NCBI GenBank assembly: GCA_963757815.1
Contig: CAVWSN010000035.1
Span: 349,202 to 413,201 of the forward strand
Reading direction: 5' to 3'
Source: JACVRW01 sp963757815
GTDB lineage: Bacteria; Actinomycetota; Thermoleophilia; Solirubrobacterales; Thermoleophilaceae
DNA: 64,000 nucleotides
Both the position numbers and the translations under genes were made by a program. The notes under the pieces are model-generated. The model was not told the origin of the DNA. It saw nothing but the letters and a program-made list of their open reading frames with translations, and searched no databases. Within the stretch, counting starts at the first letter, position 1, and each line of letters starts with the position of its first letter. Below, piece after piece: positions 8,787 to 21,129 of the stretch.

Positions 8787-9185
8787 CTACAGCTCGTCGC
8801 GCAGGTCGAACGCTTCGTCCGGATCCTCGAGCGACGGCTTGGTGAAGAAGCGCGGGTTGACGCACCGGAAGGCGTCGTTGTAGCCGTCGTAGGCGCGTTC
8901 CACGCTGCTGCGGCACTGCGGCAGCGGCATCCCGCTCATCTTCACCCCGCCGAAGCCGTGCCGGGTGCGCTCGGCCTGCTCGAAGAGCTCGACGTCGATC
9001 TCGCCGCGGAAGACCTTGTTCATGCAGCCCATGAAGCGGCGCCCGGTCTGCTCGTCGTCATACAGGTAGAGGAACTGGCACCCGGAGGCGATGCAGCCGG
9101 ACGGGTGCACCACGCGGTCGCAGAACGAGCAGCAGCGCCTGCACTCATGGAGCTCGGTCGCGGTCTGCGCCGGAAGGGGTTGCAC
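8787..9185 (-). CDS. Conserved cysteine-rich protein of unknown function
   Basis: Protein of 132 residues with a GTG start. The N-terminal half carries many cysteines (ECRRCCSFCDRVVHPSGC, SGCQFLYLYDD, FMGCMNKVF) in a Cys-x2-Cys-Cys-x2-Cys arrangement that could bind zinc or an Fe-S cluster. Further Cys are at QCRSSVERAY and RCVNPRFF. No signal peptide or membrane helix is seen, so it is cytoplasmic. It ends close to the SRPBCC gene in a convergent arrangement. No function is recognised. Confidence 0.6.
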   Translation of the reverse strand: MQPLPAQTATELHECRRCCSFCDRVVHPSGCIASGCQFLYLYDDEQTGRRFMGCMNKVFRGEIDVELFEQAERTRHGFGGVKMSGMPLPQCRSSVERAYDGYNDAFRCVNPRFFTKPSLEDPDEAFDLRDEL

Positions 9186-9248
9186 CCGGCAAGTGTAGGT
9201 CAGTAGCGGCGTGGCGTGCGGTAGACGCGGGTAAGCGCACCGCGCCCG

Positions 9249-10560
9249 CTATCGGCGCGCGAGCAGCTCGGCGGCAGGCGCGATAGCGGTCTCGAAGCGG
9301 GAGCGGCCCTCCTCGATGCGGTAGACGCCGATCGTCGTCAGCGTGGTGTCGCCGTAGCGATCGATCGCGAAGTCGCCGAGGTAGCCCTCCTCGACCCGCG
9401 CGTCAAGCAGGTTCTCGGTCACCTGCGAGCGGCTCCCGTCGGAGCTCTCGATGGCCTCCATGATCATCGACGCGCTCTGCGCCGCCTGGACCGCGAAACA
9501 ACACGGCGCGGACGAATAGCGCTGCTCGAACTCGGCCGCGAGCTCGCGCCCCGGCGCGGGCAGCTCGTCGTTGGGCAGTGTCGGGATCGTGTAGGTGAAG
9601 CCCTCGGCAGCCGGCCCCGCGCCCTCAACGATCAGGCCGGGAGTGGAGAAGCCGTCCGGCCCGACGATCAGGGCCTCCGAGCCGAGCGCAGCTCGAAGGT
9701 CCTCGATCAGCCGCACTCCGTTGTTGAAGACAAAGCCGCCGAGGTAAACCGCATCGGCGCCCGCAGCCCGAACCCGATCGGCAAGCTCGCGGTAGTCGCG
9801 CGCGTTCGGGTCCCAGGCCTCCGTCCCTGCCACGCTCAACCCAGTTCGCTCGGCGGTCAGACGGAAAGCCTCGGCGAGGCCGAAACCGTAGGGCTGGTCG
9901 TCGTTCAGCACGAACACGCTGCCGGCACCTTGGCGTTGGACAAAGACCGCTCCGGCGGCCGCCTGCACGTCGTCCGCCGGGACGACCCGCACGAAGCCGC
10001 GCTGTCCGGTCGGAAAGTACTTCGCGGGCTCTCCGCGACCGACGCCCGGTCCCATGCGCGTCAGTCCGAGATACGTCGAGGACCCGCTGATCGCCGCCAA
10101 CGGGCCGCCGGGCGCGCGGTTGAGGATCGGGAGCATCTCGAGCGCGCAGGTCGAACTCCAAGGGCCCGCGAATGCGACCACGCTGCGGTTCCTCGAGAAG
10201 GCTCGTGCATTGCTGCGGCACCTCTCCGGATCGGAATCGTCGCTCAATAGCGGCGGTCGTCTCGTCACAAACCTGAAGCCCGACGTTGTACTCGCCCGCG
10301 CGCCAGTCCCGCTCCGCGAGGACGAGCTTGAGCGCTTGGGAGACCTGCACTCCATGGTCGAGGAACTGCCCTTGCAGCGCGGTGCTCCCCGCGATCAGAA
10401 GGTCTGGGCGCCCCGGTCCGCCGTACGCAACCGGCGAGCACCCCGATGCGTCCAAGGCACGAGCCGGCGGAATGTCCGGCTCCTGCCCACCGTCGTCCCC
10501 GCCACATGCCGGGAGCATCAGCGCGACCATCCCAATCGAGATGAGCGCCGTCGCCCTCAT
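9249..10560 (-). CDS. Branched-chain-amino-acid-type binding lipoprotein, tandem copy B, frameshifted
   Basis: Periplasmic-binding protein of the Leu/Ile/Val class (Peripla_BP_6). The lipoprotein signal ends MLPACGGDDGG. Family blocks are LLIAGSTALQGQFLDHGVQV, LAERDWRAGEYNVGLQVCDE, ILNRAPGGPLAAISGSSTYL, VLNDDQPYGFGLAEAFRLTA and AGADAVYLGGFVFNNG. The frame changes once near 10210. It is about 435 residues, normal for the family. Its ATG overlaps the stop of copy A in ATGA, and the two proteins are clearly paralogous down to the last residues (ELLARR versus DLLARR). No permease genes are present. Last gene of the kinase operon. Confidence 0.82.
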
Positions 10561-11883
10561 CTTCGGGCAAGCAGATCGGCCGGCGGCGTGATCGCCGTCT
10601 CAAAGCGAAGCTTGCCGTCCTCGATGCGGTAGACCGCGACCGTGTTCAACGTCGTGTCGCCGTAGCGGTCGATCTCGAAGTCGCCGACGTACCCGCCTTC
10701 CACGCGGGCTTCGAAGAGGTTCTCCAGAACCTGGCCGCGGCTGCCGTCCGAGTCGGCGATCGCATCCAGCATCATGTGCGCGGCCTGCGCTGTGTGTACC
10801 GAGAAGCAGCACGGGCGCGCTCCGAACCGCTCTTCGAAGCGCGCCACGAAATCCTGTCCGTCCGGTGGGAGCTCGCGGGACGGAAGCACGGCGATCATCG
10901 GCGCGAAGCCCTCCGCCGCCGCCCCCGCGCCCTCGATGATCGGAGCGAGCTGGTTGAACCCGTCGGGACCGATGAGCTCCGCGTCGGGACCGAGCGCCTC
11001 GCGCAGGTCCTTGATCAGCCGGGGTCCGTTGCTGAACACGTATCCGCTCAGGTAGACGGCATCGGCGCCCGAGGCCTCGACTCGGCTCGCCAGCTCGCGG
11101 TAGTCGCTGCGCCTCCGGATCCCACTGCGCCCGCCCAACGACACGCAGTCCCAGCCGATCGGCCGCCAGCCTGAAGGCCTCGGCCACGGCGAAGCCGTAG
11201 GGGTCATTGTCGTCGAGCACGAACACACTCCGGGCGCCCTGGCGCTCGGCGAAGATCGCGCCCGCGGCACCCATCGCGTCGTCGGGCGGTGCCAGGCGCA
11301 CGAGGCTACGCCGGCCGGTTGCGGCGTAGCGCTCGGGCTCGCCGCGCGCGACGCCCGGACCGTCGCGTGTCAGCCCAAGGTAGGTGGGTCCTGCCACGGT
11401 CTGGGCCAGCGGCCCGCCGGGCGCCCGGTTCAGGATCGGAGTCGCGTACCGCGAGCAGGTCGAGAACAGCGGTCCATGTACGACGATCACGCTGCGATTG
11501 GCGACGAACGCCTTCGCGTTGCGTCGGCACCTGCTCGGGGCTCGCTGCGTCGCCCGACGCGGTGGTCTCACCGCAGATCTGGAGCCCAACCGTGTAGTCG
11601 CCCGCGCGCCAGTCCCGCTCGTCCAGCACCATCTTCAGGGCCTGCGAGATCTGCACGCCGTGATCGGTGAACTGCCCCTGCAAGGCCGTGCTGGTGGCGA
11701 TCAGGAAGTCCGGCCGCCCCTCTCCCCCGTAGCTCACCGGCGAGCAGCCCGACGACTCCAGCGGGATGGCCGGGCGGATGTTCGCGGAACGGTCCCCGTC
11801 TTCGCCGCAGGCCGCGCCCGCGATAGCGGCTGCGGCCAGCACGGCGACGAGCGACGAGCGAACGAACCGGGCGCCGCTCGCAT
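10557..11883 (-). CDS. Branched-chain-amino-acid-type binding lipoprotein, tandem copy A, frameshifted
   Basis: Paralogue of the next gene: FLIATSTALQGQFTDHGVQI, LDERDWRAGDYTVGLQICGE, ILNRAPGGPLAQTVAGPTYL, VLDDNDPYGFAVAEAFRLAA and EIDRYGDTTLNTVAVYRIED. The ATG at 11883 overlaps the kinase stop (TGATG), but frame changes are needed within the first 15 codons (near 11870), near 11525 and near 11115. The lipobox is in AAIAGAACGED. Co-translated with kinase copy 2, so a role in presenting a ligand to the kinase propeller is plausible. Transport is less likely with no permease beside it. Confidence 0.8.
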
Positions 11884-13768
11884 CAGCCGGCGCCCCCCGG
11901 AAGCTTCTGGTCGAAGGCGGTCGTCGTGACCCACACCGTGGCTCCGGCTGCGGCAACGCGCTCGAGCGACTCGCCGACCCGAATCTCCTTTGCTTCACGC
12001 GCCCCCGCGTCGATCCGGGCTATCGATCCGTCCCCGTTGCTCACCCAGGCCGTGTTCCCGCTCGCCGCGATGTCCGTGGGCACGCGGTCGACACCGATCG
12101 GGACGGTTGTGACCACGCCCAGGGTGCGCGGGTCGATCTGCGTGACGGTCGCGGTGTTGCCGTTCAGGACCCAGACGGCGCGCGAGGAGGCGGCGATGGC
12201 GATCGGGTACGGTGCGTCGGCCCCGGAGCGCGCGGCGATCGAGATCGTGTCCGTCACGCCGCCATCGTGCGGGTCCACGCGCAGCACGCTCGCTGAGCGC
12301 GAGCTGAGAGCCCACACCGCGCCGCCTCCGGCCGTCACCGCATCGAGCCGCCGGCCAACCGGACTGTGGCCTTCTCGCCCGTGACGGCTTCGATCCGGAC
12401 GAGGCGCTCCGATCCGTTCGTGAGCCAAACGGCGCCGCCCGCGACAGCAATCGACGCCCGTGAAGCCTGCAGGCGACCGGACGGCTGCGCCGCTTCGCGG
12501 GACGCCGGAACGCGGAACCGTTCGGACACGCGCTCGTAACCGGCCGGGATGCGCGATACGACCCCGCGCCCGCCGTCCGCGACCCAGACCGAGCCTTCGC
12601 CGACGGCGATGGCATCCGCCCTCCCAGACAGCGGGACGGTACGCGAGATCGAGCGTGTCCGAGCATTAACGCCGGTGACCGCGGTGGAGTCGACGGACGC
12701 GACCCACGCTGTCTCCCCCGCGGCGGCGACGTCGGTTGGGCGTCCCGGTAGCGGGGCGGCGAGCGCGAGCTCGCCCGCCCTCGCGTCTACTGCGCCAACC
12801 GAGTTGGTGGCCACGTCGAGGAGAGGTGCCCCGGCCTCCGAGCCGTCGTCGCCGAGGCTGCGGGTCAGGGCGAATACCGCTGCAGCGCCGAGCAGGACTC
12901 CCCCGACCGCCAGGAGCACGGCGGCCCGGGAGAGCCGCCCGCCGGCGCGGGGCGCGGCGAGGCCGAGCTGACCCGCGGCCTCGTCCACGAGCTCGGCGCA
13001 GGTCCCGTAGCGATCCTCGCGGTCCTTGGCGAGCCCCCTACGAAGCACCGGGGCCAGGCTCGGGTGGTCGGGCAACGCTGCGGGCTCATCGTTCATGTGC
13101 GCCCACAGCGTCTCCGCCTCTGAGGAGCGCCGGAAGGGGGGCGTTCCCGCCAGGCACTCGTACAGCACGCAGCCGAGCGCGTAGCCGTCCGTCCTGCCGT
13201 CAACGTCCTCCCCGCGGATCTGCTCGGGCGCGAGGTAATCGAGCGTTCCCAGCATGCGGCCGGTGTCCGTCGAGACGGCGCCCAGCTGTTTGGTGATGCC
13301 GAAGTCCGTCAGATAGGCGTGCCCGTCCTCATCCAACAGCACGTTCGCCGGCTTGACGTCGCGATGCACCAGCTCACGCCGGTGTGCGGCATCGAGGGCG
13401 TCGGCGACCTGGGCGAGCACGACCAGCGTCCGCTCAGGCGCCAGTTTGCCCTCGCGCTCGAGCACGCTCTTCAGGTCGCTGCCCTCCACGAAGCGCATCG
13501 CCAGGTAGAGCTGTCGCTCCCACTCCCCGGCTTCGTAGATCGGCACCACTCCCGGGTGGTCGAGCGAGGCTGCCAGCCGCGGCTCGCGTAGGAAACGCGC
13601 CCGAAAGCGCTCGTCCTCGGCCAGCTCCGGTGCGATCAGCTTGAGTGCCACCGGTCGCTCCAGTGACAGGTCCCACGCCCGGTAGACCACCCCCATGCCA
13701 CCCCGCCCGACGAGCGACTCGACCCGGTAGCCGGCGAATGTGGCCCCGGGTTCGATCGCCGCGATCAC
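11883..13768 (-). CDS. Membrane Ser/Thr protein kinase with extracellular beta-propeller (copy 2), one frameshift
   Basis: Same architecture as the kinase at 2858-4700. It has GRGGMGVVYRAWD, HRDVKPANVLLDE, DFGITKQLG, TLDYLAPEQIRGEDVDGRTD, then a membrane helix (AAVLLAVGGVLLGAAAVFAL) near residue 290. About five propeller blades follow (VAAAGETAWVAS, IAVGEGSVWVAD, IAASGNTAWVSNGDG, VAAAGATVWVT). The GTG start at 13768 overlaps the stop of a short regulator stump in GTGA. One frame change near 12345. The intracellular halves of the two kinases are very similar and the propellers much less so, which fits different ligands and a shared output. Confidence 0.85.
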
Positions 13769-13842
13769 GCGCTCACCCCGCCGAGTGCGGGCGAGCGCTC
13801 GTTATCGGAAACCTCCAGTGGGCCAAGCAGCCGGCAGTCCAT
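13765..13842 (-). pseudogene. 25-codon stump of a SARP regulator
   Basis: Reads MDCRLLGPLEVSDNERSPAL then GGVSA and TGA. This matches the first residues of the intact regulator at 6286 (MDFRLLGPLEVAERDRKMAL, GGV). The stop then overlaps the kinase GTG exactly as the full-length regulator stop overlaps the kinase ATG in module 1. Upstream bases are also alike (CAAYTGCCG and GCGACCGTA-type strings). An in-frame internal deletion has removed ~500 codons but kept both ends, so the kinase would still be translationally coupled. It could now work only as a leader peptide. Confidence 0.75.
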
Positions 13843-13945
13843 ACGGGGCCAATCTGCCGAGTGGTGCGACCGTAGCACGGTGTACCAACATCGTCGCGAG
13901 GTGTCCCCAACTGCTCGTGTCGGACCACGAACGGGGACGGGCGGG

Positions 13946-17452
<3,507 letters not shown>

Positions 17453-17558
17453 CGGGGCACCCGAGTATACGTTCGGGATCCGACGGCTTCCCGGTGGTTC
17501 CACGCACGTTGCGGAGTGCGGGGTCGAAGCCGACGAGAGCTCGCCAAGTGCCCTCAGT

Positions 17559-17975
17559 TCAGCTTGGCCGGGCCGCAGCCGGTAGGCGATCCAGCACTGC
17601 CTCGTGCGCCGCGCGGGCGCGCTGGAGCGCGTCCTCCACCTCGCCGACCTCCGGTTGTTGAGGCTCGCCCGGATACCGGAAACGCCAGGCGAAGGGCGTC
17701 AGGTCCACGACCGGCTCGAGCACCGCCTCGAGCGAGGGATCCAGCTCCGCGCACACTCGGACCAGCTCCTCGAGCTCGTGCGTTTTGCGGAAGGGCACGT
17801 CGTGCCAGTGGAGGAAGGCCTTTAGCGATTTCTCCGCGGCCTGCTGGGCATGGAACGCCGCGGAGTCAGCGAGTGGTTCGGGAGTGGCCAGGAGGACCTG
17901 GCCTGCTCGCAGATCGCGCGCCGCCTTGACAAGCCAGTCGCGCGTGTCCTCGAGCCGCTCCCGATCAACCTCCAT
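17559..17975 (-). CDS. HEPN-domain protein (toxin-like partner of MNT)
   Basis: Protein of 138 residues, all-helical. Its HEPN signature is WLVKAARDLRAGQVLL, then FHAQQAAEKSLKAFLHWHDV and FRKTHELEELV, which supplies the Arg/His pair region of this superfamily. HEPN proteins beside a minimal nucleotidyltransferase form a toxin-antitoxin pair in which the HEPN member is an RNase silenced by AMPylation. That role is inferred from the pairing. Its start overlaps the end of the MNT gene by 11 bp, so the two are co-translated. The strict Rx4-6H RNase motif is not obvious, so the toxin function is open. Confidence 0.8.
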   Translation of the reverse strand: MEVDRERLEDTRDWLVKAARDLRAGQVLLATPEPLADSAAFHAQQAAEKSLKAFLHWHDVPFRKTHELEELVRVCAELDPSLEAVLEPVVDLTPFAWRFRYPGEPQQPEVGEVEDALQRARAAHEAVLDRLPAAARPS

Positions 17976-18288
17976 AGATCAGCCGACCCTCTCGGATGAT
18001 GGTGGCCGGCAAGGAGGCGGCGAGATGCGTGCGCCGATCGAACTCGTCGCGCGTCCACACGAGGACGTCCTTGGCGACACCTACCCCCCGTAGCGCCCGG
18101 TAGGCGAGCTGGTCGCGCCGGTATCCCGCCAGGTCGGAGTCGGGGACCACCACCATCAGGTCGTAGTCGCTGTCGGGATCGGCGTCGCCACGACCCCGGG
18201 AGCCGAAGAGGTAGATTCGCTCCGGCCCCAGCGCCTCCGCGAGCCGGCGCACGAGCTCGTCGAGCTTGGGGTCGCCTGAACCGTCCAC
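17965..18288 (-). CDS. Minimal nucleotidyltransferase (MNT, antitoxin-like)
   Basis: Protein of 107 residues with the polymerase-beta-type core: IYLFGSRGRGDADPDSDYDL, where Gly-Ser and the Asp-x-Asp pair bind the nucleotide and metals, and a third acidic position in KDVLVWTRDEFD. Family members AMPylate the partner HEPN toxin. It lies first in a two-gene operon with the HEPN gene. An ATG at 18288 gives a complete domain with 15 lead residues (MDGSGDPKLDELVRRLAEAL). Whether the pair is addictive or a simple housekeeping system cannot be told from sequence. Confidence 0.85.
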   Translation of the reverse strand: MDGSGDPKLDELVRRLAEALGPERIYLFGSRGRGDADPDSDYDLMVVVPDSDLAGYRRDQLAYRALRGVGVAKDVLVWTRDEFDRRTHLAASLPATIIREGRLIYGG

Positions 18289-18422
18289 GACCCAAATGTT
18301 GGACCAAGGCGCGGACGAGCGGTCGGTGGCCAGGGCGGGCTTGGCGCCGGAGCGTCCCGGGGCCGCAGGGACTTAGGTCACGTTTCCCGAGTTTCCTGTC
18401 CTGTGACCTGGACGAAGCGTGG

Positions 18423-18599
18423 TCAGTCGTCCCCGCCGCTGCTCGTGGACTTGGCGGCGAGGAGGCCCGCCCCCACCACACCCAGGGCGGTCGCTGCCGC
18501 GCCGATCTTGAACTTGTTGGCCGCCAGCTTGCGCCCGATCACGATCTCGATCCCCTGCCACGCCATCCAGCCGAGCAGCGTGTAGACCTTCGTCTTCAT
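18423..18599 (-). CDS. Small membrane-associated protein
   Basis: Protein of 58 residues, MKTKVYTLLGWMAWQGIEI at the start, then basic IGRKLAANKFKIG and a hydrophobic Ala/Gly/Val segment before an acidic end (SSGGDD). A good ribosome site (GGGAGAA) lies 6-8 bases before the ATG at 18599. The ATG overlaps the last bases of argG, so it is co-transcribed with argG. No family is recognised. Confidence 0.55.
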   Translation of the reverse strand: MKTKVYTLLGWMAWQGIEIVIGRKLAANKFKIGAAATALGVVGAGLLAAKSTSSGGDD

Positions 18600-19928
18600 C
18601 TGTTCTCCCTTTCCCGATTGCGCACGTTGTACGCCATGCGCGATTGGAGCGACCAGAGCTCGATGAACCCCGGGCTGGCCTGTTGCGAGAAGAGCCCGCC
18701 GGACTCGCCGAAGCCGGCCAGCGCCGGGTCGTACAGCGCGTTCGGCGACCTGCGCGCCACCGGCCGCGCGCTGCCCTTGTAGAGGCGCATCGTGATCTCC
18801 CCGGTCACCTGCTCGTTGACCGAGTCCATGAACGCGCTCAGGTCCTGCAGCAGCGGCTCGTACCAGAGCCCGGCGTAGACGAGGTAGGCCCAGTGGTTGT
18901 CGAGCTGGGGCTTGAAGGTGTTCTGGTGGATCGTCCCGACGAGCTTCTCGAGCTCCTTGTGGGCGGTCAGGATCAGCGCCGCCGCGGGCACCTCGTACAG
19001 GTCGCGCACCTTGAGGCCCACGATCCGGTCCTCGATGTGGTCGACGATCCCGATGCCGTGCCGCGAGCCGATCTCGCCGGCGCGCTCGAGCAGGTCGACG
19101 AGCTCGAGCCGCTCGCCGTTCAGCGCCACCGGCACGCCCGCGCTCGAAGCCGACGACGACGTCCTCGTGCTCGTCGGGCGCCTCCTCGGGCCGGGTCACG
19201 AGCTGGAAGACGTCGTCGCGCGGCGGCTCCTCGATGTCCTCGATCGGGCCGCCTTCTGAGGAGCGGCCCCACAGGTTGTCGTCGATCGAGTAGGGCGGGG
19301 TCTCGGTGCCGCCCTTGACGGGGATGCCGTGCTCGCGCGCGTAGGCGATCTCCTCCTCCCGCCCCATCTGCCAGCCCCGCACCGGCGCGATGATCTTCAT
19401 CTCGGGATCGAGCGCGATCACCGTCGACTCGATGCGCACCTGGTCGTTTCCCTTGCCGGTGCAGCCGTGGGCGATCGTGTCGCAGCCGGCCTTCCGCGCG
19501 TACTCCACCGCCAGCTTCGCTATCAGGGGACGCCCCAGCGCGGTGAAGAGCGGGTAGCCCCCGCCGTAGAGCGCGTTGGCCTTGATCGCGGGCAGGACGT
19601 AGTCGCGCGCGAACTCCTCGCGGGCGTCGACCACATGGCAGTCGAGCGCGCCGAGCCGGAGCGCCTTGCCCTTGACGACCTCGTAGTCCTCACCCGGCTG
19701 GCCCAGGTTGACGGTCAGCGCCACCACCTCGGCCTCGTACTCGTCCTGGATCCACTTGAGCATCACGCTCGTGTCGAGCCCGCCCGAGTAGAGCAGCAGC
19801 ACGCGCCCGACCTCGCCGGGCTCGGCCTCGTACGAAGCAGTCTTGCTCAGGGTCCGGCGTTCGACGGCCACGGGGCGCTGGAAGCTAACAGGCGAGCGCC
19901 GCAAATCAGGGTTGACCTCGAGTCCCAT
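18596..19928 (-). CDS. argG: Argininosuccinate synthase, one frameshift
   Basis: Joins citrulline and aspartate with ATP in arginine synthesis. The PP-loop is LLYSGGLDTSVMLKWIQDEY; further blocks are AHGCTGKGNDQVRIES, DDNLWGRSSEGG and DRIVGLKVRDLYEVPAA, with KGSARPVARRSPNALYDP near the end. The frame changes near 19140 (after DEHEDVVVGFE), so the last third is in another frame. Since this is normally an essential single-copy gene, an assembly indel is likely. About 42 residues precede the usual start (MGLEVNPDLRRSPVSFQRPV). This extension is odd, and the true start may be internal. Other arg genes lie at 21-25 kb. Confidence 0.9.
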
Positions 19929-19969
19929 TTGTGGTCGGGTAACTCCTGGACTCGACGGAAGGAGAAGCC

Positions 19970-21084
19970 ATGCGAAGGGCTGGCTTCACGCTGGTCGGCG
20001 CCATGCTCGTGGCGCTTTTTGTTATTGCCCCCTCGGCTGGCGCGGCGCCGAAGGCGAAGGTCATAGCGGACGGATTATTCGACCCGCGCGGTATCGCCGA
20101 CGCGCCGGGCGACCGCTTGCTCGTCGCCCAATCCGGTTCAGGGACGATCACGCTGATCCGAGACGCCGACGATCGCAATCCGAGAATTTCGATCTTCGCC
20201 GAGCTGCCGGACAGCGGTCTCGTCGATGTGGCCGCCTCGGGGTTCTTCAGGGCCTTCGCCGTGGCCGGCGGAGCGCCTGAGGCCGGCGGCGGTACGTTCG
20301 GCCAACTGCTTCGGGTGCGCCGATTCGGCGAGCCGACCGTGTTGGCGGACATCGCCGGCTACCAGGAGGGCGACCCGGATCCCGATGACCAGGCCGATCC
20401 ACCGTTCCCGACGGAATCGAATGCGAACGGGCTGGCGGTGCTCGGAGGCGGGCGCTTCCTGGTGTCGGATGCCGCCAACAACGACCTGCTGAAGGTCGAC
20501 GACGGCGAGATCACGACCGTGGCCCGCTTCAAGCCGGAGGAGGTTCCCTGGCCGGACGGGCTCGATCTTCGGCCCGCCGCCGGTCGGCACCCCGGTGCCT
20601 GGCGGAGGCCGTGCCCACCGCGGTGGCGGTCGGACCCGACGGCAACTGGTACGTCTCGGAGCTCAAGGGCTTCCCCTTCCATCCGGGGAGCTCACGGATC
20701 TGGCGGATCAAGCGCGGCGCCGAAAACGCGACCTGCGATCCGGAGCAGCCCAACAGGGCCTGTCGCACGGTTGAAACGGGCTTCACGTCGGTGATCGACC
20801 TCGCCTTCGGGGACGACGGCGAGCTGTACGTGCTCGAGATCGCCAAGGCCGGCCTGCTGGCGGTCGAGGAGTTCGGCGCGCCGCCGATCGGCGGCCTGTG
20901 GAGAGTCGAGGACGGCAAGAAGAAGGAGCTCGCGCCCGATGAGCTGATGGCCCCGGGCGGAGTGGCGGTCGACGACGACAACATCTACGTCACGACCGGC
21001 ACGATCTTCGGCGAGGGTGCCGGTGCGGTGGTCCGCATCAAGGCGCCGGACGAGGACCGCGGCCGCGGCGACGACGACGACTGA
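19970..21084 (+). CDS. Secreted ScyD/ScyE-like beta-propeller protein, one frameshift
   Basis: Exported protein of ~370 residues. The signal peptide is MRRAGFTLVGAMLVALFVIA and the mature chain begins near AAPKAKVIADGLFDPRGI. NHL/SGL-type blades follow: GDRLLVAQSGSGTITLIRD, NANGLAVLGGGRFLVSDAAN, PTAVAVGPDGNWYVSELKG, PGGVAVDDDNIYVTTGTIF. The frame changes near 20575. This is the family named after scytonemin-cluster proteins of cyanobacteria, but it is widespread and the role is unknown. GAAGGAG lies before the ATG. Divergent from argG with only ~40 bp between. Confidence 0.78.
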
Positions 21085-21091
21085 CCCGAGC

Positions 21092-21123
21092 GGAGCCGGC
21101 GCCTCGCAAGGGGCGCCGGCTCC
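21092..21123. terminator. Bidirectional hairpin between convergent genes
   Basis: Perfect 12-bp stem GGAGCCGGCGCC / GGCGCCGGCTCC with an 8-base loop. It sits exactly between the stop of the ScyD-like gene (21084) and the stop of argD (21130). There is no U-tract, as is usual in high-GC actinobacteria. Confidence 0.65.
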
Positions 21124-21129
21124 CCGGCT

